Below, piece by piece: positions 44,938-56,836 of a stretch of 64,000 bases of DNA (its first letter is position 1; each line of letters opens with the position of its first letter). The notes under the pieces were generated by a model. That model was not told the origin of the DNA, did not search any database, and saw only the letters and a program-made list of their open reading frames with translations. Both the position numbers and the translations under genes were made by a program. The stretch lies in contig JALPQD010000005.1 of assembly GCA_023101885.1 (NCBI GenBank), positions 6,688,584 to 6,752,583 of the forward strand. The letters run 5' to 3'. Origin of the DNA: Typhlomys cinereus (Eukaryota; Chordata; Mammalia; Rodentia; Platacanthomyidae).

Positions 44938-46360
44938 ATTTACCACATTAGACGATGCAGTTTCTGTTGGACTCTAACATGGAAATTATCATGAGATCTG
45001 AAACTCACAAGTTCCGACATATTGAACATATGCTAACTTCTCTTTGGACTCCTGCTACGTTGGAAAGTATGTCTAGCTCTCATGACTCCTTTATATTAAT
45101 ATATCCAAAGATAAACTCTCTTCTTCAGCACAAAGAAACCCAGTAGGAAGAGCCTAGGACGTCCCTTCAACTAATAGATTTCATTCCTAACTGTAAAATA
45201 GCCTGATCTGCTCAAGAACCACATCATTTAACCCACTGAAAAGTAAAGTCACCATCTTGGGTCTCCAGAGTCAAAGTCTGGCATGAATGTGGCACCACAA
45301 GAAGAGAAGAAACTCCGGGAATCTTTTCAAATTGCTGCTAAATTTTTGTAGCAAACACCTGCTTTCTTTGTCCTTTTTTTTTTTTTTTTTTTGTATTATG
45401 CTCCTTCAAAGCGGCAGTACTTTTGAAAACACATATTTGATAAGTAGATAAGGTAGAAGGATTATTCTAACCGAGATTTTAATAGTGAGTTTTATTTTAT
45501 GCAAATGCTTTTTTTTGCACTTCAAAATTTTAGGGTTTTAAAGAACTTAACAAATACTTATCATCACTTAGAGGAGAATTAGCTGAGTGTTTTCTGGTGA
45601 ATGTTAGGAATGACTAAGAATCCTGAACAGCACTCTCTGAATTAATTTCTCTGCTGTAAGCCACGACTCACAGACTGCAGACAGGAATCCAAGGTGCGTC
45701 TTGCAGCTCAGAGTTCCAGGGGTCTCTAGCCTGTTGATGTTCCAGCTTCATCCCTTTGAAAGACCAGACTGGCTTAAAAACAAGTAACACCTTGAACGGA
45801 ATGAAGTATACCTTCCACAAAACTGTACCTGGACGTACATTGTTGCATGATTCGTAATACCTGTAATGCCCTCTCCCCAAATGGAAGCGTTTCAGACATC
45901 CACCAAGGAATAGGATGCAGCTTGTCCACAGACTGAAATACAGTGCAGGAGGGGGAATGCAGTGCTGATGTCTGCCGTGAAGTACAGGAGGCTGGAAGCC
46001 CTGATGTCCAGTGAGGGAGTCAAATACACGAGACTATGTTGTGTATGACAGCCCTCTTGGTCAACTATCAGGAGTAGGAAAAGTTCTAGGGGAAAAAAAA
46101 ATCTGTTTATTTTGCTTTTTAGAGCTGGGAGGTGAGGGTGTGTGTGAGCAGAAGGGAAGGGCAGGAAGAGTAATGGGCAGGAGTTTCAAGCGGTGGGAGA
46201 GGAAAGTGCTGGAAAATTGATGCATGCTGGCTTGGTCAATCCCAACTGGAAATGTGTTGAATTGTTCCCTTTGGGTGAATTTCATGGGACTGGAATGATA
46301 CTTCAACAAAAACCATTATTTTAAAAAGATTGAAAAATTCAAGAGAAGAAAAAACAAAAC
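44938..46360. other. Unique sequence with a T19 run
   Basis: About 1.4 kb; a T run at 45374-45392. No exon or repeat that I can support. Confidence 0.4.
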
Positions 46361-46364
46361 CCCA

Positions 46365-46560
46365 CTGTGGGTCAGAAAGATGGTCAGCGTGTAAAGGCAC
46401 TTGTCATGCAAGCCTGTTCACCTGAGTTCAGTCCCTGGAACCTGCGTAATGGAAGGAGAGAACCAACTCCTGAAAGTTGTCTTCTGACCTCCACATGCGT
46501 GTCATGACACACGTGGCACGCATTCACACGCGTACACACACACACATGCACACACACACT
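46365..46560 (+). mobile_element. B2-like SINE
   Basis: gtaaaggcacttgtcatgca, cacctgagttcagtccctgg, ggaaggagagaaccaactcc, gaaagttgtcttctgacctc and a CA-rich tail give a well-preserved B2-class element. Confidence 0.85.
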
Positions 46561-46884
46561 TGGATCAAGTCTCCTCCTTTATTTCCTTGGCTGCCAGGAA
46601 GCCTGTATGTGGCAGGAAAAATCTCTTCCCGTGTGCGCCGCAAGCCTTTCAGAACCTTTCTCGATTTTTAAAGACTTTACGTCTCTGTTCAAATCTGCTT
46701 TCTTGTTTTATGAGTTTCATTATTATGAATAATCTTCCCAAGGACATTTGTCTCCCCTCCCAGAACAACATGCCTTGGGGGGAGATGTAAATATTTTAAG
46801 TGTTGTTACAATATTTATATGAGCAGAAACAAAGAGCCAAAGGCCACCAGCAGCCTCCTGTTGCTTGCACAGAATTCTCTAAGT

Positions 46885-47005
46885 CTTGACTTCCTGCGCT
46901 ACACAATAGGGTTGGGAATACCTGCTTCTTCATACAGAGGTTATTTCATGCATTAAATGAGATACTGTATTTCAAAGGCTTTGCAAATTGCATAGCCAGG
47001 TGGAT
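46885..47005 (+). repeat. MIR SINE fragment
   Basis: gacttcctgcgctacacaat, gttatttcatgcattaaatg, agatactgtatttcaaaggc and ttgcaaattgcatagccagg follow the 3' half of MIR. Confidence 0.55.
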
Positions 47006-47279
47006 GCCCATAAAAAGATATAAATTACCAATAGAGAAGCTAGGGGAAAAAAAAAAACAGTTGTATAGACTTCAAGACAGTCTGTACTAACTCATGCGAT
47101 GAGCAGAAAACAGTGAATAGCTTCCCACAACTCTTTCGATGTTAGAGTTTTTTTTTTTTTTACACTGGTCATTAAAAGATGAATATTTATATTAAGATGA
47201 TGCACCTTGTCCTTTAAAGCAAGACACAATTCATAAGGGACCCTTGTAGCTTTTGGGGACTAGGGAGAAGAATTATTCT

Positions 47280-48400
47280 TTTGAGAGCTTATTTTCAAAA
47301 TAAAATAATAGATTTTACTTGTCAGGGAGATTTTTGTTTCCCTTTCTCTTTACATCACAGTCATCATAGGCAGCAATAGGAACAGCTGGATCCCCTGGCG
47401 ACCTGGCAGTCGCTGGTGTTTACAGAAACACCCACTTCACGTGGCCGACTTTCCCCAACAGGTATTCTTTTGTATTCAATTTCCTTTCCTCTGGTTTTCT
47501 ACGGGCTCCCAGCTGCTCAGGGAATACCTAAGAGCAGCCAAATCAATGCAGCTGAGCGAATTTAATTTTTATAAATCTAAAGCTTTGCTTAAAAAAAATC
47601 CCATGGAAGCATTAAGCCAAATATTGAGGGGGCAACACAAGTGGGGAGACATGTCAAAAAGCCTGAGACCTGGAAGTCAGGCATGCGTACATCTGTGTCT
47701 CTCTTCTCAGAGATATTAATGAAATGGTTAATTCTGTTGTCATGGCAACAAAGAACAGCTGTGATAAAAAGCTAAAGGTCTCCTCATAATGCGTGGACCA
47801 GGTCTCTCATTCTAAAGCTGCTTTTCTTAGCTACAACAGAAGTGATGTGTTTTCAATATCATCCAAAGCTTGTACATAAAAATCTTTCCAGTTAAGCCAA
47901 TAAAAAGACTAGGAGCAGATGTATTTGTCCACCCATTACAGACCTGGCAAAAGCAGCTTATCTATGTCCACTCCCAGAAAGGATCTGGAAGGTAGAGACA
48001 CGCCCCTTCGAAATAAAAACCTGTTAGGAATGAGACCTTTGAAAATGGAATATATTCAAATGGGCTAACTGGATAAGGATTGGATTCGCTTATTGTCTAG
48101 GGAGAAAGAGACATGGGTAGAACTCGCCGAAGCATCGCACTGGGTCGACGTCCAGTTGTGGATGCTGGTGGGGCCTCTGAAGGCTTCGTTTCATCCACAG
48201 ATTTCTTCCCGTCCTGTCTCCTCCTGCCTGGCAGTGCTCTGGCGTCTGTCTTCTTCCTTTTCATCACCAGGTACTCGTCAGAAGTCTCCTCTCTGTTCTG
48301 TGTTCACGGGTCAGGACCCGCGCTTTCTCCCTGACTGCTGCTGGTAACAATCCAGTCTACTGTTCCATTCGGACAGCAAAGCGACTTCTTTCCTCCTCTT
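47280..48400. other. Repeat-free block, candidate conserved non-coding region
   Basis: About 1.1 kb with no repeat seen. It holds the X-box at 47736-47749, paired E-box-like cagctgctcagg and gcagctgagc sites near 47510-47555, and a gtttaca forkhead-like site near 47417. Regulatory function is an inference from motifs only. Confidence 0.3.
47736..47749. promoter_or_regulatory. Palindromic X-box (RFX-type site)
   Basis: gttgtcatggcaac differs from a perfect inverted repeat at one pair. It matches the RFX-family X-box consensus (two GTTRCC-type half-sites without spacer). Seen directly; binding is an inference. Confidence 0.45.
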
Positions 48401-48424
48401 TCTCCTCCTCCTCCTCCTCCTCCA
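48401..48424. repeat. (CTC)n run
   Basis: Eight CTC units in a slightly longer C/T-rich stretch. Confidence 0.9.
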
Positions 48425-48435
48425 CTCTTCCTTCT

Positions 48436-48773
48436 TCATGTGTAATATATGTACATAGGTATATGCGTGTACTATATGCACACATGGGTGGGGTTCATGT
48501 ATGTGACAACCATGTCGAATGCCATTTCTCCATCATGCTCCTTGTTGTTTGAGATAGGATCTTTCGCCAAACCCGGAACTCACAGATTCACCCAGACTGG
48601 CTGACTAGCGAGCCCCAAGGATCTCCCAGGATCCTCCTGTTTCTACCACCCCAGTGCTGGGATTACAAACAAGCATGTGCCATTATGTCTGGCGTTCACA
48701 GGGAAATGGGGATTTGAGCTCAGGTCCTCAAACTTGCCAGGCAAGCACTTTACCAACAGAGCTATATTCCAGC
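48436..48773 (-). mobile_element. B4-type SINE (ID/B1 fusion), near complete
   Basis: TG/TA tail, then ttgagataggatctttcgcc, gctgactagcgagccccaag, ccccagtgctgggattacaa, ctcaggtcctcaaacttgcc and aggcaagcactttaccaac. All B4 parts are present in order on the minus strand. Confidence 0.85.
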
Positions 48774-49574
48774 ATCTCAAAGTGAACTTTCTAAAACACA
48801 CATCGAGTTGTTTCTCTTCTAATCAAACCTTTCAGTTGCTGAAAGTCTGTTAGAATGCATCCCAAATTCTCAGCGTGGCTCAGAGGAAACCATGATCTGA
48901 AGCTTAGTAACTTTGCTCGCCTCCTCCGGCAGCTTAATTTGCCCTGTAATCAAAAAGATGTTCTGACGTCCTCCGCATTGCTCAGAAAGTAGGAAGGTCT
49001 CGGTCTGTGTGCTTAAAGAGCACCTCCTTGACTTGGAATGTCTGTTTCTTTTCTCTGATCCTCCGTAGATTGCGCTCCAACTTGTAGTTGAAAATGGAAC
49101 TTTGATTTTCAAAGTTAGCCACATAGTATTTAATATCTAGTAATGAAAGGATCAAAATTGATATGTTCTCTGATTATAGAAGTAAAATGAATGTTCCTAA
49201 GATGAAGACATTAGAAATGAGCCAGAGGTAAATAGACATTGATTGATACAGAAAAAAAATACTTGCTGCTACATGTATTTGATTACAGTGAGACCAAAAG
49301 TCTTCTATTCAATTTTTTAAAAAATATAAAGGACAACTTTGTAGACTCATTTCTCTTCACGGTTATGTTAGTTCTTGCAATTAAACTTCAGACTTGCTGG
49401 GCTGGCACCTTTATCCTGAGCCCCCTCATCAACCTAATATATTCAACTTTTGTTTAAAAATTATTATTGGTTTATAATTGCACTCTATAAAATGAATGTA
49501 TTTAGGGTTATTTTAAAATATGTACCATATACTTATAACCCTATCATAAATCAACATGTAGAATAGACATATGG
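48774..49574. other. Unique sequence, no feature seen
   Basis: About 0.8 kb. The minus-strand 84-codon frame at 48870-49124 is not recognised. Confidence 0.4.
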
Positions 49575-49740
49575 ATGGCAGTTAGGTGTTACATATCAAC
49601 TTGAAAATTGAGAACTAAGCCTTTAGGCACCGCTATGAAATATTATTTAGAGAAGTAAGCCTCTGAGCTGGCTGCAGGAGATTATCTAACTGATGGGAGG
49701 ACACAATCTATAGTGGCTGAGGCCATATCCGGTATAACCA
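49575..49740 (-). mobile_element. URR1-like DNA-transposon fragment, type A, reversed
   Basis: ggcagttaggtgttacatat then caacttgaaaattgagaa is the reverse complement of the type-A end (ttcaattgtccagttgacac then ctgtatctaactatgcc). tggctgcaggagattatcta continues it. About 40% of a unit is left. Confidence 0.55.
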
Positions 49741-49744
49741 ATAC

Positions 49745-50095
49745 TTTTAACTATTGCCATGAGATAACATTCAAAGTCAAATAATGTAAGGGAGAAAAAG
49801 GAGGTTTATTCACCTTAGGGTTCTAGAGGGAAGATATACAGCGGAGACGGCATGGCTGAAGCTGGCAGGCTAAGTCACACCAGACCTCCACATGGCTGGA
49901 GCATTCCTGGAGCATCTCTTCTTTTCCACTCTGTGTTCTGTTCTGTGGCTTTTCTGTGGTCCATTACTGAGAGGTTCCTATGGGGTCTAGGAGGTTCTGA
50001 TGGGGTCTAGGGCTGGTATAATCTCTTCAGGTGGTCTCAGCTGATCTTGTTAATGCCAGGTATGTTGAGTTGACACCCAGGATTAACTCTCACAC
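49745..50095 (+). mobile_element. URR1-like remnant, type B
   Basis: ctattgccatgagataacat, ggaggtttattcaccttag and gagacggcatggctgaagct follow type B. It holds a 20-bp direct duplication (gaggttc..atggggtctag, near 49973-50010). Confidence 0.5.
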
Positions 50096-50210
50096 CTAGG
50101 GTAGATAATGGTTGATTTTGGTAGACTGATAAGCTAGAAACTGTGCTCCATTTTCAGCTCTTTTGGTAGATATGGTGTGGGCAGTTCCTTTGGCCTCTGC
50201 TGCTGACTCT

Positions 50211-50213
<3 letters not shown>

Positions 50214-50256
<43 letters not shown>
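50214..50256. repeat. (CA)n microsatellite
   Basis: About 21 uninterrupted CA units. Confidence 0.97.
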
Positions 50257-50257
<1 letters not shown>

Positions 50258-50344
50258 GGAAAATAAATACAGTATATTTCTCTATAATTGAAATGATTAC
50301 TTGTGGTTGATAGAATTCAAATTCATTTTGAAAGATTTTGAGTG

Positions 50345-50757
50345 TATATATTTATGGCATATACGTGTGCATATGCATGTGTGTTTGGGGGGGTGGAGGG
50401 TGGGTAGATGTGTATCTGCTTACAAATGGACTTCTCATACATGTACCTGTGGAGGTCACTGGTCAGTGTTAACTGTCTTTCTTCTACTGCTCTCCATTCC
50501 TCCTCCTCCTCCTCCTCCTCCTCCTCCTCCTCTTCCTCCATCTTCGCCTCCTCCTCCTCCTCTTCCTCTTCCTCCATCTTCGCCTGCTGTTCTGGTTGCG
50601 CTGGTTAACCAGGGAGTTTTTAGCAATTCCTCTGTCTCCGTTGCTCAGTCCTGTTGTTACAGATGTATACTACCGTCCCTGGGGCACTTGAGATCCAAAC
50701 TCAGGCCCTCGTGCTTGAGTGGCAAGCACTTTAACCACTGAATCACCTTGCAGTCCA
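50345..50757 (-). mobile_element. B4-type SINE with an expanded (TCC)n inside
   Basis: TG/TA tail, acatgtacctgtggaggtca, then the usual ctttcttctactgctctcca is followed by a TCC array (50498-50584). It resumes with the ID head ccctcgtgcttgagtggcaa and gcactttaaccactga. The poly-Glu and poly-Ser frames come from the TCC array. Confidence 0.65.
50498..50584. repeat. (TCC)n trinucleotide array
   Basis: Two TCC blocks with interspersed TTCC and an internal duplication of tcttcctccatcttcgcc. Confidence 0.95.
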
Positions 50758-51380
50758 TGTTTATTTCCCTTATGATCTTCTCCCCTGCTGTAACTTTCTA
50801 TAAAAATAAATTAGCATTAAAATATATTGTAATTAAATATATAACAAGTGTTACATGTGCCATATGAGTATTGCATGTGTATATGTTATATAAAGTTATG
50901 CAACTTATCCCAATGATGACAAACTTATCCCTCATCATATTTCATCATGGGAGTCTTAGACTTATATCCCTCCCTGGAGAATGAAGGTCCCCCTATCAAA
51001 GAGCCCTACATGTGTGTCTTTGTCTTTATATGTCTTGATCCTAGCTTAGTTGGTACACATGACTGAATTCATTTCTCTAGTAATTGTTGAGTATCCACAG
51101 TGTGCCAGGTTCTACTCTTGGCATGAGGAGTGTCAGTATTTGCAATATTCAAGTTGCAAATGAGCCCTTGAAGGTTGGCAAATCTTTATAGTATCCATGG
51201 TTTGTAAATGCCCAGGACTTACCAAATATTCAAAAAATAAATGCCAAAGAATTATATGGAGAGATACAAATATTAAGTTGAATTTTCTATTTCTTAGGAC
51301 AGTACGTTTTCAGATATACCATTCATTTATTGGATCAGATATTTTTTGGCTTATTTAATAGGCTTTCAATGTGAACAGTT
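50758..51380. other. Unique AT-rich sequence with an L2 fragment
   Basis: At 51070-51140 gtaattgttgagtatccaca then gtgtgccaggttctactctt is the reversed L2 3' end. The rest is unassigned. Confidence 0.5.
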
Positions 51381-51396
51381 CAAATAAACAAGGATT

Positions 51397-51630
51397 GTGT
51401 GTGGAGGGGTAGAAAAAGGCACCGTGTGTGCCTGTAACATTGGAAATCATCCTGGATTGCTCTACCTCCTTATTGCTTTGCTCTTGGTTTCCCAAGCTCT
51501 GCCTTCCATGGCCAGAAGTACAGGCTAACAGTATTTCCACCTGTTTTTGTGTGTGACCTGGAATCCAAACTCAGGTCCTTCTGCTTGTGAGGCAAAGTCT
51601 TTAACCCCTGAGCCATCTCTTCTGGCCCCC
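51397..51630 (-). mobile_element. CA-tailed tRNA-headed SINE (older, tail lost)
   Basis: Body ctacctccttattgctttgc and ccaagctctgccttccatgg, then head gtgaggcaaagtctttaacc on +. Flanks caaataaacaaggatt (51381-51396) and caaaaaacaagaatt (51631-51645) are an imperfect target duplication. Only a short TG stub is left. Confidence 0.8.
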
Positions 51631-51645
51631 CAAAAAACAAGAATT

Positions 51646-53617
51646 TGACAGAAGACTGAACAGTGTTTATTCCTGAAATAACCATATTAACTTGGGCCTG
51701 TCTATACTCCAAGTCCCTGCAAGAGCTGGTGAATCTTGAAAGGAAAGGCGCAGGGACTGGCCTGCTGAAGAATGCTTTGCTATTATTCTTTCTTCTAGAA
51801 GTTTCTAAATGACAGCAAAGCCTGTCACACAGTTGGCACCATCTCTATCTTTTCCCTTATTAGAGGTGATCAAATCTCATTTCAAGTCACTTGAAAGCAC
51901 CTTAATGATTAACAGACGATGATTGTTCTTTACACAGATGTTCAGCGTTTATTGCTTGGTCATTCGAATCAAGGAAACAATGTCATTATCCACATAATCA
52001 AATTGGATGAGCTCCTCCTCCGGCCTGAATCTGCACGGTAGGATTAGCCAACTTCCTGTGAAACATTACCTCCAAGATACCCCATATGTCATCGTTGGTT
52101 ACTGTGTTTGGCAACTCTGAGGACTGTTGGCTTCGTTACTATGCTCAAGTATTCTTTTCTAACAAGGGGAAATAGAAAGTTATTTTAAGAAAATTCCTAG
52201 CACCTGTCCACTTCCAACTTTCTAGTAAGCAGAAAGGCACTCAGAAGTGTGTGTGTATCTATGTGTGTACATGTGCTCTCTCTGAGCACGTGTGTGAGGT
52301 ATGTGTGGGGGTGTTTCCTTGGTAAATTAAACATTGTACATTTAACTGTACAAAGTCTTCTTTCCTTTAGCAAGAATATTTGAAGGGCAGATTTGGGGAT
52401 GCAGAGTATTTATGACAGCAGATTAAAGCTGGTTGATTTTTAATTTTCCAAAGAGGTGAGAATTTTTGCAAACATAGTTTTATTCTGAATTTTGCTTTTA
52501 ACTTACCTTTGACGGTACATCATTATCTTTGGGTGGAAATAGATATCTTCACACATTCAGTAATTTGGAACAGAAAAAAAAAAAAAAACCCTTTTCTGAG
52601 TGTAATAAAGGAAATCCACTTATTACCACCTTTACTTTTTCCTTAATGGGAACAAGCTTCTAGGGCACTCAAAGAAGTCTCCTTGATAGTTGGTGGGCTC
52701 TGATTAATGGGCGTTAGACTGAGGTGGGTTGTTCTGTAATCTGGTTAGTGTATTTCCTGACCAGCTCTACTATGTCTCACTGACTGGTTCTAATTACTAG
52801 GTTAGGTTTTAAACAAGACTATTGATTACCAACTTCCTTAAAGCCATAAGACTTATTGTCTAGGCTTTATCGTTTCTTCCAGTAGATACTAGGAAATCTG
52901 TGTAGACACCAGTGGAATTCCCTGATGTAGATTTATATGCGAAAGCTCTGAGGTGGACAGCAATGTATTTCGCACCTTTGGAAAGTCCTGGAGGAGGAAG
53001 TAAATCACCCATCAGGGGAAAGGTGGCCTTTACTCTTATTTCCTCTAGAACCCTAATGGCTTTGGGAGAGCATTCTGGGAGGGAAAGAGGAATTAATAAA
53101 ACATCTACTTCCCAGTGATTTAAAACCAACAGAGACCTGGAGTTTAGTTCATCCATGACATCAGCATCTCCTCAATGAAGTTGGAAAGGTTCTAAGTTTC
53201 TAAATTATAGTTGTGTCTCAGCCTCCCTAGGTGGTGAGTGGCAAAAACTCTACTATTTTTGTCATGGCTCATTTTGCATGAAGCACTGTAAATAACGGCG
53301 TTAGGATAATTGATTTGGCAATTTACAACTGCTCACCTCAACATGGCTGAGTAATTATCAATAACAATAGCTCTTATTAGCTAGTCTTCCATCACTGCTA
53401 TTACTTTTTGCTTATTTTTATTGTTATTATAATTTTTGTCATTGATGACTCCTCTTGCATGTGTAGAATGTTAGCACTATGATCTATCAAATAAAAAATT
53501 CTGAACCTTCGTCTTTGGGGATAGTCAGAAAGAGACATTGCTGGCCTCAGAAGGAGTGTCAATAATACAAGAGACTTCACATTCTGCTTAGCACTCGCAA
53601 AATGCTCCAGTTTACTC
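51646..53617. other. Mostly unique sequence, no gene called
   Basis: About 2 kb. It contains a 98-codon minus-strand open frame (52860-53156) with a good splice-acceptor-like tract inside, and an A15 run near 52573. Nothing could be named. Confidence 0.4.
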
Positions 53618-54024
53618 TGCAGGTTGACAAATTTGCGTTCGAATGACTTATAGGAAGAGCCAGGGCTCTTATTCTCTCTTACAATTGTCTAGTTCCAGTT
53701 CTTAATCCAGCCTGGTAGAAGAGCTTGTACCAATACTAAGAGCGGAGGGAACTGGTCACCCCATATCCACAGGATCATTGAGAGAGGGACTAGTCTTCAC
53801 CTGCCAGAGCAGCATGACCGGCCAAGCATACAGAAGAATGGCCACTTCCTTAACAAGCTTCGTCCCTTTTATCCACTTGCCCAGGGCCTGGTTCCACCGC
53901 GATGGGCTGGGCCTTCCCACCAATCAGATAATCTTCTGCAGACTCGCCCAGGGCTCAACTCAACTACCAATTCCTCACCACTGGATTTCACTTGTTAAGT
54001 TAACAAAGATATCTAACTCTGACA
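53618..54024 (+). mobile_element. URR1-like DNA-transposon copy, type A
   Basis: cagggctcttattctctctt, cttaatccagcctggtagaa, gagcagcatgaccggccaag, gatgggctgggccttcccac and the end atatctaactctgaca follow type A. Confidence 0.65.
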
Positions 54025-54142
54025 GTGAGCAAAACAAAATTACTTTTAATGTCTTTCGAGGATTTCATTGGATTTCCCTCATCTTCCTTGTGGTAAGATA
54101 TATGGTCTCCCCTCGCCTTGGTTGGAGACCACTGGGCCCTAG

Positions 54143-55034
54143 TTAGGGAAGGAGAGAATGCCACAGGAGCCAACTTCTGAGTGAGTCCATGCCCAATGTC
54201 CTGGGGCAGATCAAAGCTTCTTCAGTAGTGCTACAGTTAGTCAAGAGCTGGCTGCTGGTAAACGACCTACAGTTCATGTGCCTGTACAGGCTGATGACCT
54301 CTTTTCCACAATTCTGCAAACTCAAAAGCTACAAAAATCGAAGGGTTTTTGCTTGGGTGTCATTTGCCAGTAAGATGCATCTGACTGCACTGAGAGCTGA
54401 TGTGATGTCAGCATGGGGTAGAATAAACACCCTATGTATTAGTCCAGGACCCCTTGTGATTTCCTGTTTGAGATGCTGCCTAGGACCTAGTGGTGGTGAG
54501 GCTAATATAAAGGATATGCATTTTTCCCTGAAGGGTGAAAAAAAGAAACTGCAAATACAAAGCAGGCATCACTGCATGCTCGTGGGTAAGGGATGAAGGA
54601 CTGTGCCGCCCTGCAGGTTCCCGTTGGTGTAGTGATCCGACCCCAGTGCACACCTCTGAACTCCTGCTGAGTAGAAGACCTCCCTCTTGTCTGTGTACAG
54701 CCCTGGCACAGACATGTACTTGACGAGACCACCAACGCCAAGGTCAATGGCTGTGAAAGACTGCGATGGCATTTTCCTACAGAGCCCAGTTTTTTGAACA
54801 GTGGTGATCCTGTTTGGACTGGAATAGCTAAATGTAGGGGTTCTGAAAAATCTGGCCACAGTGAAAGGTTTCTGCACAGGTGAGGAGCAAAACGTAGTTC
54901 ATGATCCAGGATGTAATGAATCTGAAGGGCTTCTGGCAGGTGTTCCGTTGTGATTGCCGGCAACCTTGGTTCTGAGCACAGGACACACACACTTTGCAAC
55001 TGAGCATGCCCTCGGTGCATCTGGACACCCACAC
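54143..55034 (-). other. Unrecognised open-frame-rich stretch (possible old pseudogene)
   Basis: Three overlapping minus-strand open frames (54143-54325, 54502-55032 with 176 codons, 54569-54877 with 102 codons) cover a repeat-free region that keeps CpGs. The 102-codon frame contains FTAIDLGVGGLVKYMSVPG, which has protein-like character. The frame changes along the stretch and stops occur, so if it derives from a gene it is a decayed copy. I do not recognise the parent. Confidence 0.25.
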
Positions 55035-55263
55035 AGGTTGCCTGTGACGCTTTGGCTCAGACTCAACTACTGTGTGCTATGAAATGCTGGGTTTTTACTG
55101 CACACACAAATCTTCCTGCTCTTATAGAGCATAATGGTTTAATTATGGAAAACAAAGACTTTCAATATTCACCTACCATCATTCCTCAGCATGTCAGTAC
55201 CAAATTAGCATAGCATTGGCTTGGATTGTGTTAGAGTGTTTGATTTTTAAAATCACTGTTTGG

Positions 55264-55452
55264 GGGCCAGTAAAATGGCCCAGTAGGTAAAGGCACCTGG
55301 TGACCTGAATTCAATCCTAGGGGCCAGAGGGTAGAAGGGGGTAACTAGTGGTCGAACATTGTCTTCTTCATATGCACCTGGGGCACACATGTGCCCTCTC
55401 CCCCTCTTTCGCTTCCCTCCTTTCTTTCATATAAATGAATAAAAATATTTTA
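55264..55452 (+). mobile_element. B2-like SINE
   Basis: gccagtaaaatggcccagta, ggtaaaggcacctggtgacc, ctgaattcaatcctaggggc and a tail with aaatgaataaaaatatttt match a B2-class element; the central gacctccac part is replaced. Confidence 0.65.
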
Positions 55453-55742
55453 AAAATATCGTTGTTTGAATTGTTGGCTGTAAGTTTGTAAAAAAATAAA
55501 AATGTCTTTTAATGCATTTTAGCCTGAGATTAAGACAGAATATCAAACAACCTTGAAAATAGCCCTAAACCTTCTTGTGCCATTTTTGTAGTGCATATTT
55601 ATGCAAAGTAGCATTCTTAGCACTGATTATAAAAGCAAAATTAGCTGAAAATGTTGGTAGTGTTCTTTGTCCAATAGTATCATTATTCAGACCAGGTTTA
55701 AGCCTTTCTTTCAGTTTTATTGTTTTTCATTTTCTACTTTCT

Positions 55743-55752
55743 TGTGTGTGTA

Positions 55753-55785
<33 letters not shown>

Positions 55786-56127
55786 TGTGTGTGTTTGCAT
55801 ATGTGCGGGCACGCATGTGTGTATAGGAGTCAATGTGTGTGTACATGTATGCATGAGGCCTGAGGTTGACTTAGGAAATCATTCTTGATTGCTCTTTAAA
55901 CTTATTCTTTTTGAGCAGAGTGTCTAATCAGGCGAAGAGCTTGCTAGTAAGAGTGGTATGACTAGCTAATTTGCTCTGAGGATTCCCAATCTCTGCCTTC
56001 CAAGGCTGAAACCACAGGTGGGCTGCCACACCCACTCAGGATTTTACAAGGGATCTTGGGATCCAAACTCCATTCCTTTTTGCTTGCATGGTGAGCACTT
56101 TAACTACCAAGCCACCAGATTTAGCTC
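55743..56127 (-). mobile_element. B4-type SINE with long TG tail
   Basis: TG run (55744-55797), gaagagcttgctagtaagag and tctctgccttccaaggctga middle, then tttgcttgcatggtgagcac and tttaactaccaagccacc head, all on the minus strand. Confidence 0.65.
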
Positions 56128-56836
56128 TTTATGCAACAATAAATAATATTTTCAATCTCATTAATATGCAACTTTGGCTTTTCCTCTAATAAGTGGTAAA
56201 GTGATATGCATAGTAAAAAATAAATTTGCTTTTGATTTATTATCAGTATATATTTGGTTTGTGCATATAACTATACACATATTCTATATATATAATATAT
56301 ATAATTATAGACCCAGAGTTATGCATTAAATTTCAATGGCAACTGCTATAGATAAAAGAGGTCCTTCCCACTTTTTTTGAAGAGAGTAGCCAAAAACACA
56401 GACTCTTTAAAAATAAAGAGCTAATTCTGAGAGATTTAGATAACTAGAGTGTGTTGGCATGGATCAATAGCTATGATTCCAACAGGTCCTGAGACATGAG
56501 ACATTTGGGTTTCCAACTGCTTTTGGTTTTCATTTAGAGTTCAGTTTTGTGATCCTTCTGAGCTACCCCAACATGCCCCATCTATGGTAACATAGTACTT
56601 GGGAAAACTCTGGGGTGACCCTACCCCTTTTATTTCATCACATCAAATGACAGACATTTAGGTTGGAAAACCAATAAAGTCAGAGTTCTGGACGTATCTG
56701 GCCTTGCTAAATACATACAAGTTCCTCCAGGTCTGAGTAAGACGGGGATGCTAGGGAAGAATATTTTAGACAAGGAATATGTAAGTTAGAAGAGCATTTC
56801 TTTGGTATCAAAATCCTAGAAATAGTATCAGCAGAC
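56128..56836. other. Unique AT-rich sequence
   Basis: A tatata-rich core at 56276-56312; otherwise no feature. Confidence 0.45.

Noticed and set aside
48093..48347. Two overlapping + strand frames with CpGs and an acceptor-like ttgtctag
   Set aside because: The downstream donor is poor (gtactc), and neither frame has protein-like character.
50323..50577. Poly-Glu open frame on the minus strand
   Set aside because: Translation of the TCC array in a B4 SINE.
54601..54723. Possible + strand exon within 54535-54723
   Set aside because: No acceptor and donor pair in a consistent frame; the minus strand is the more open one.
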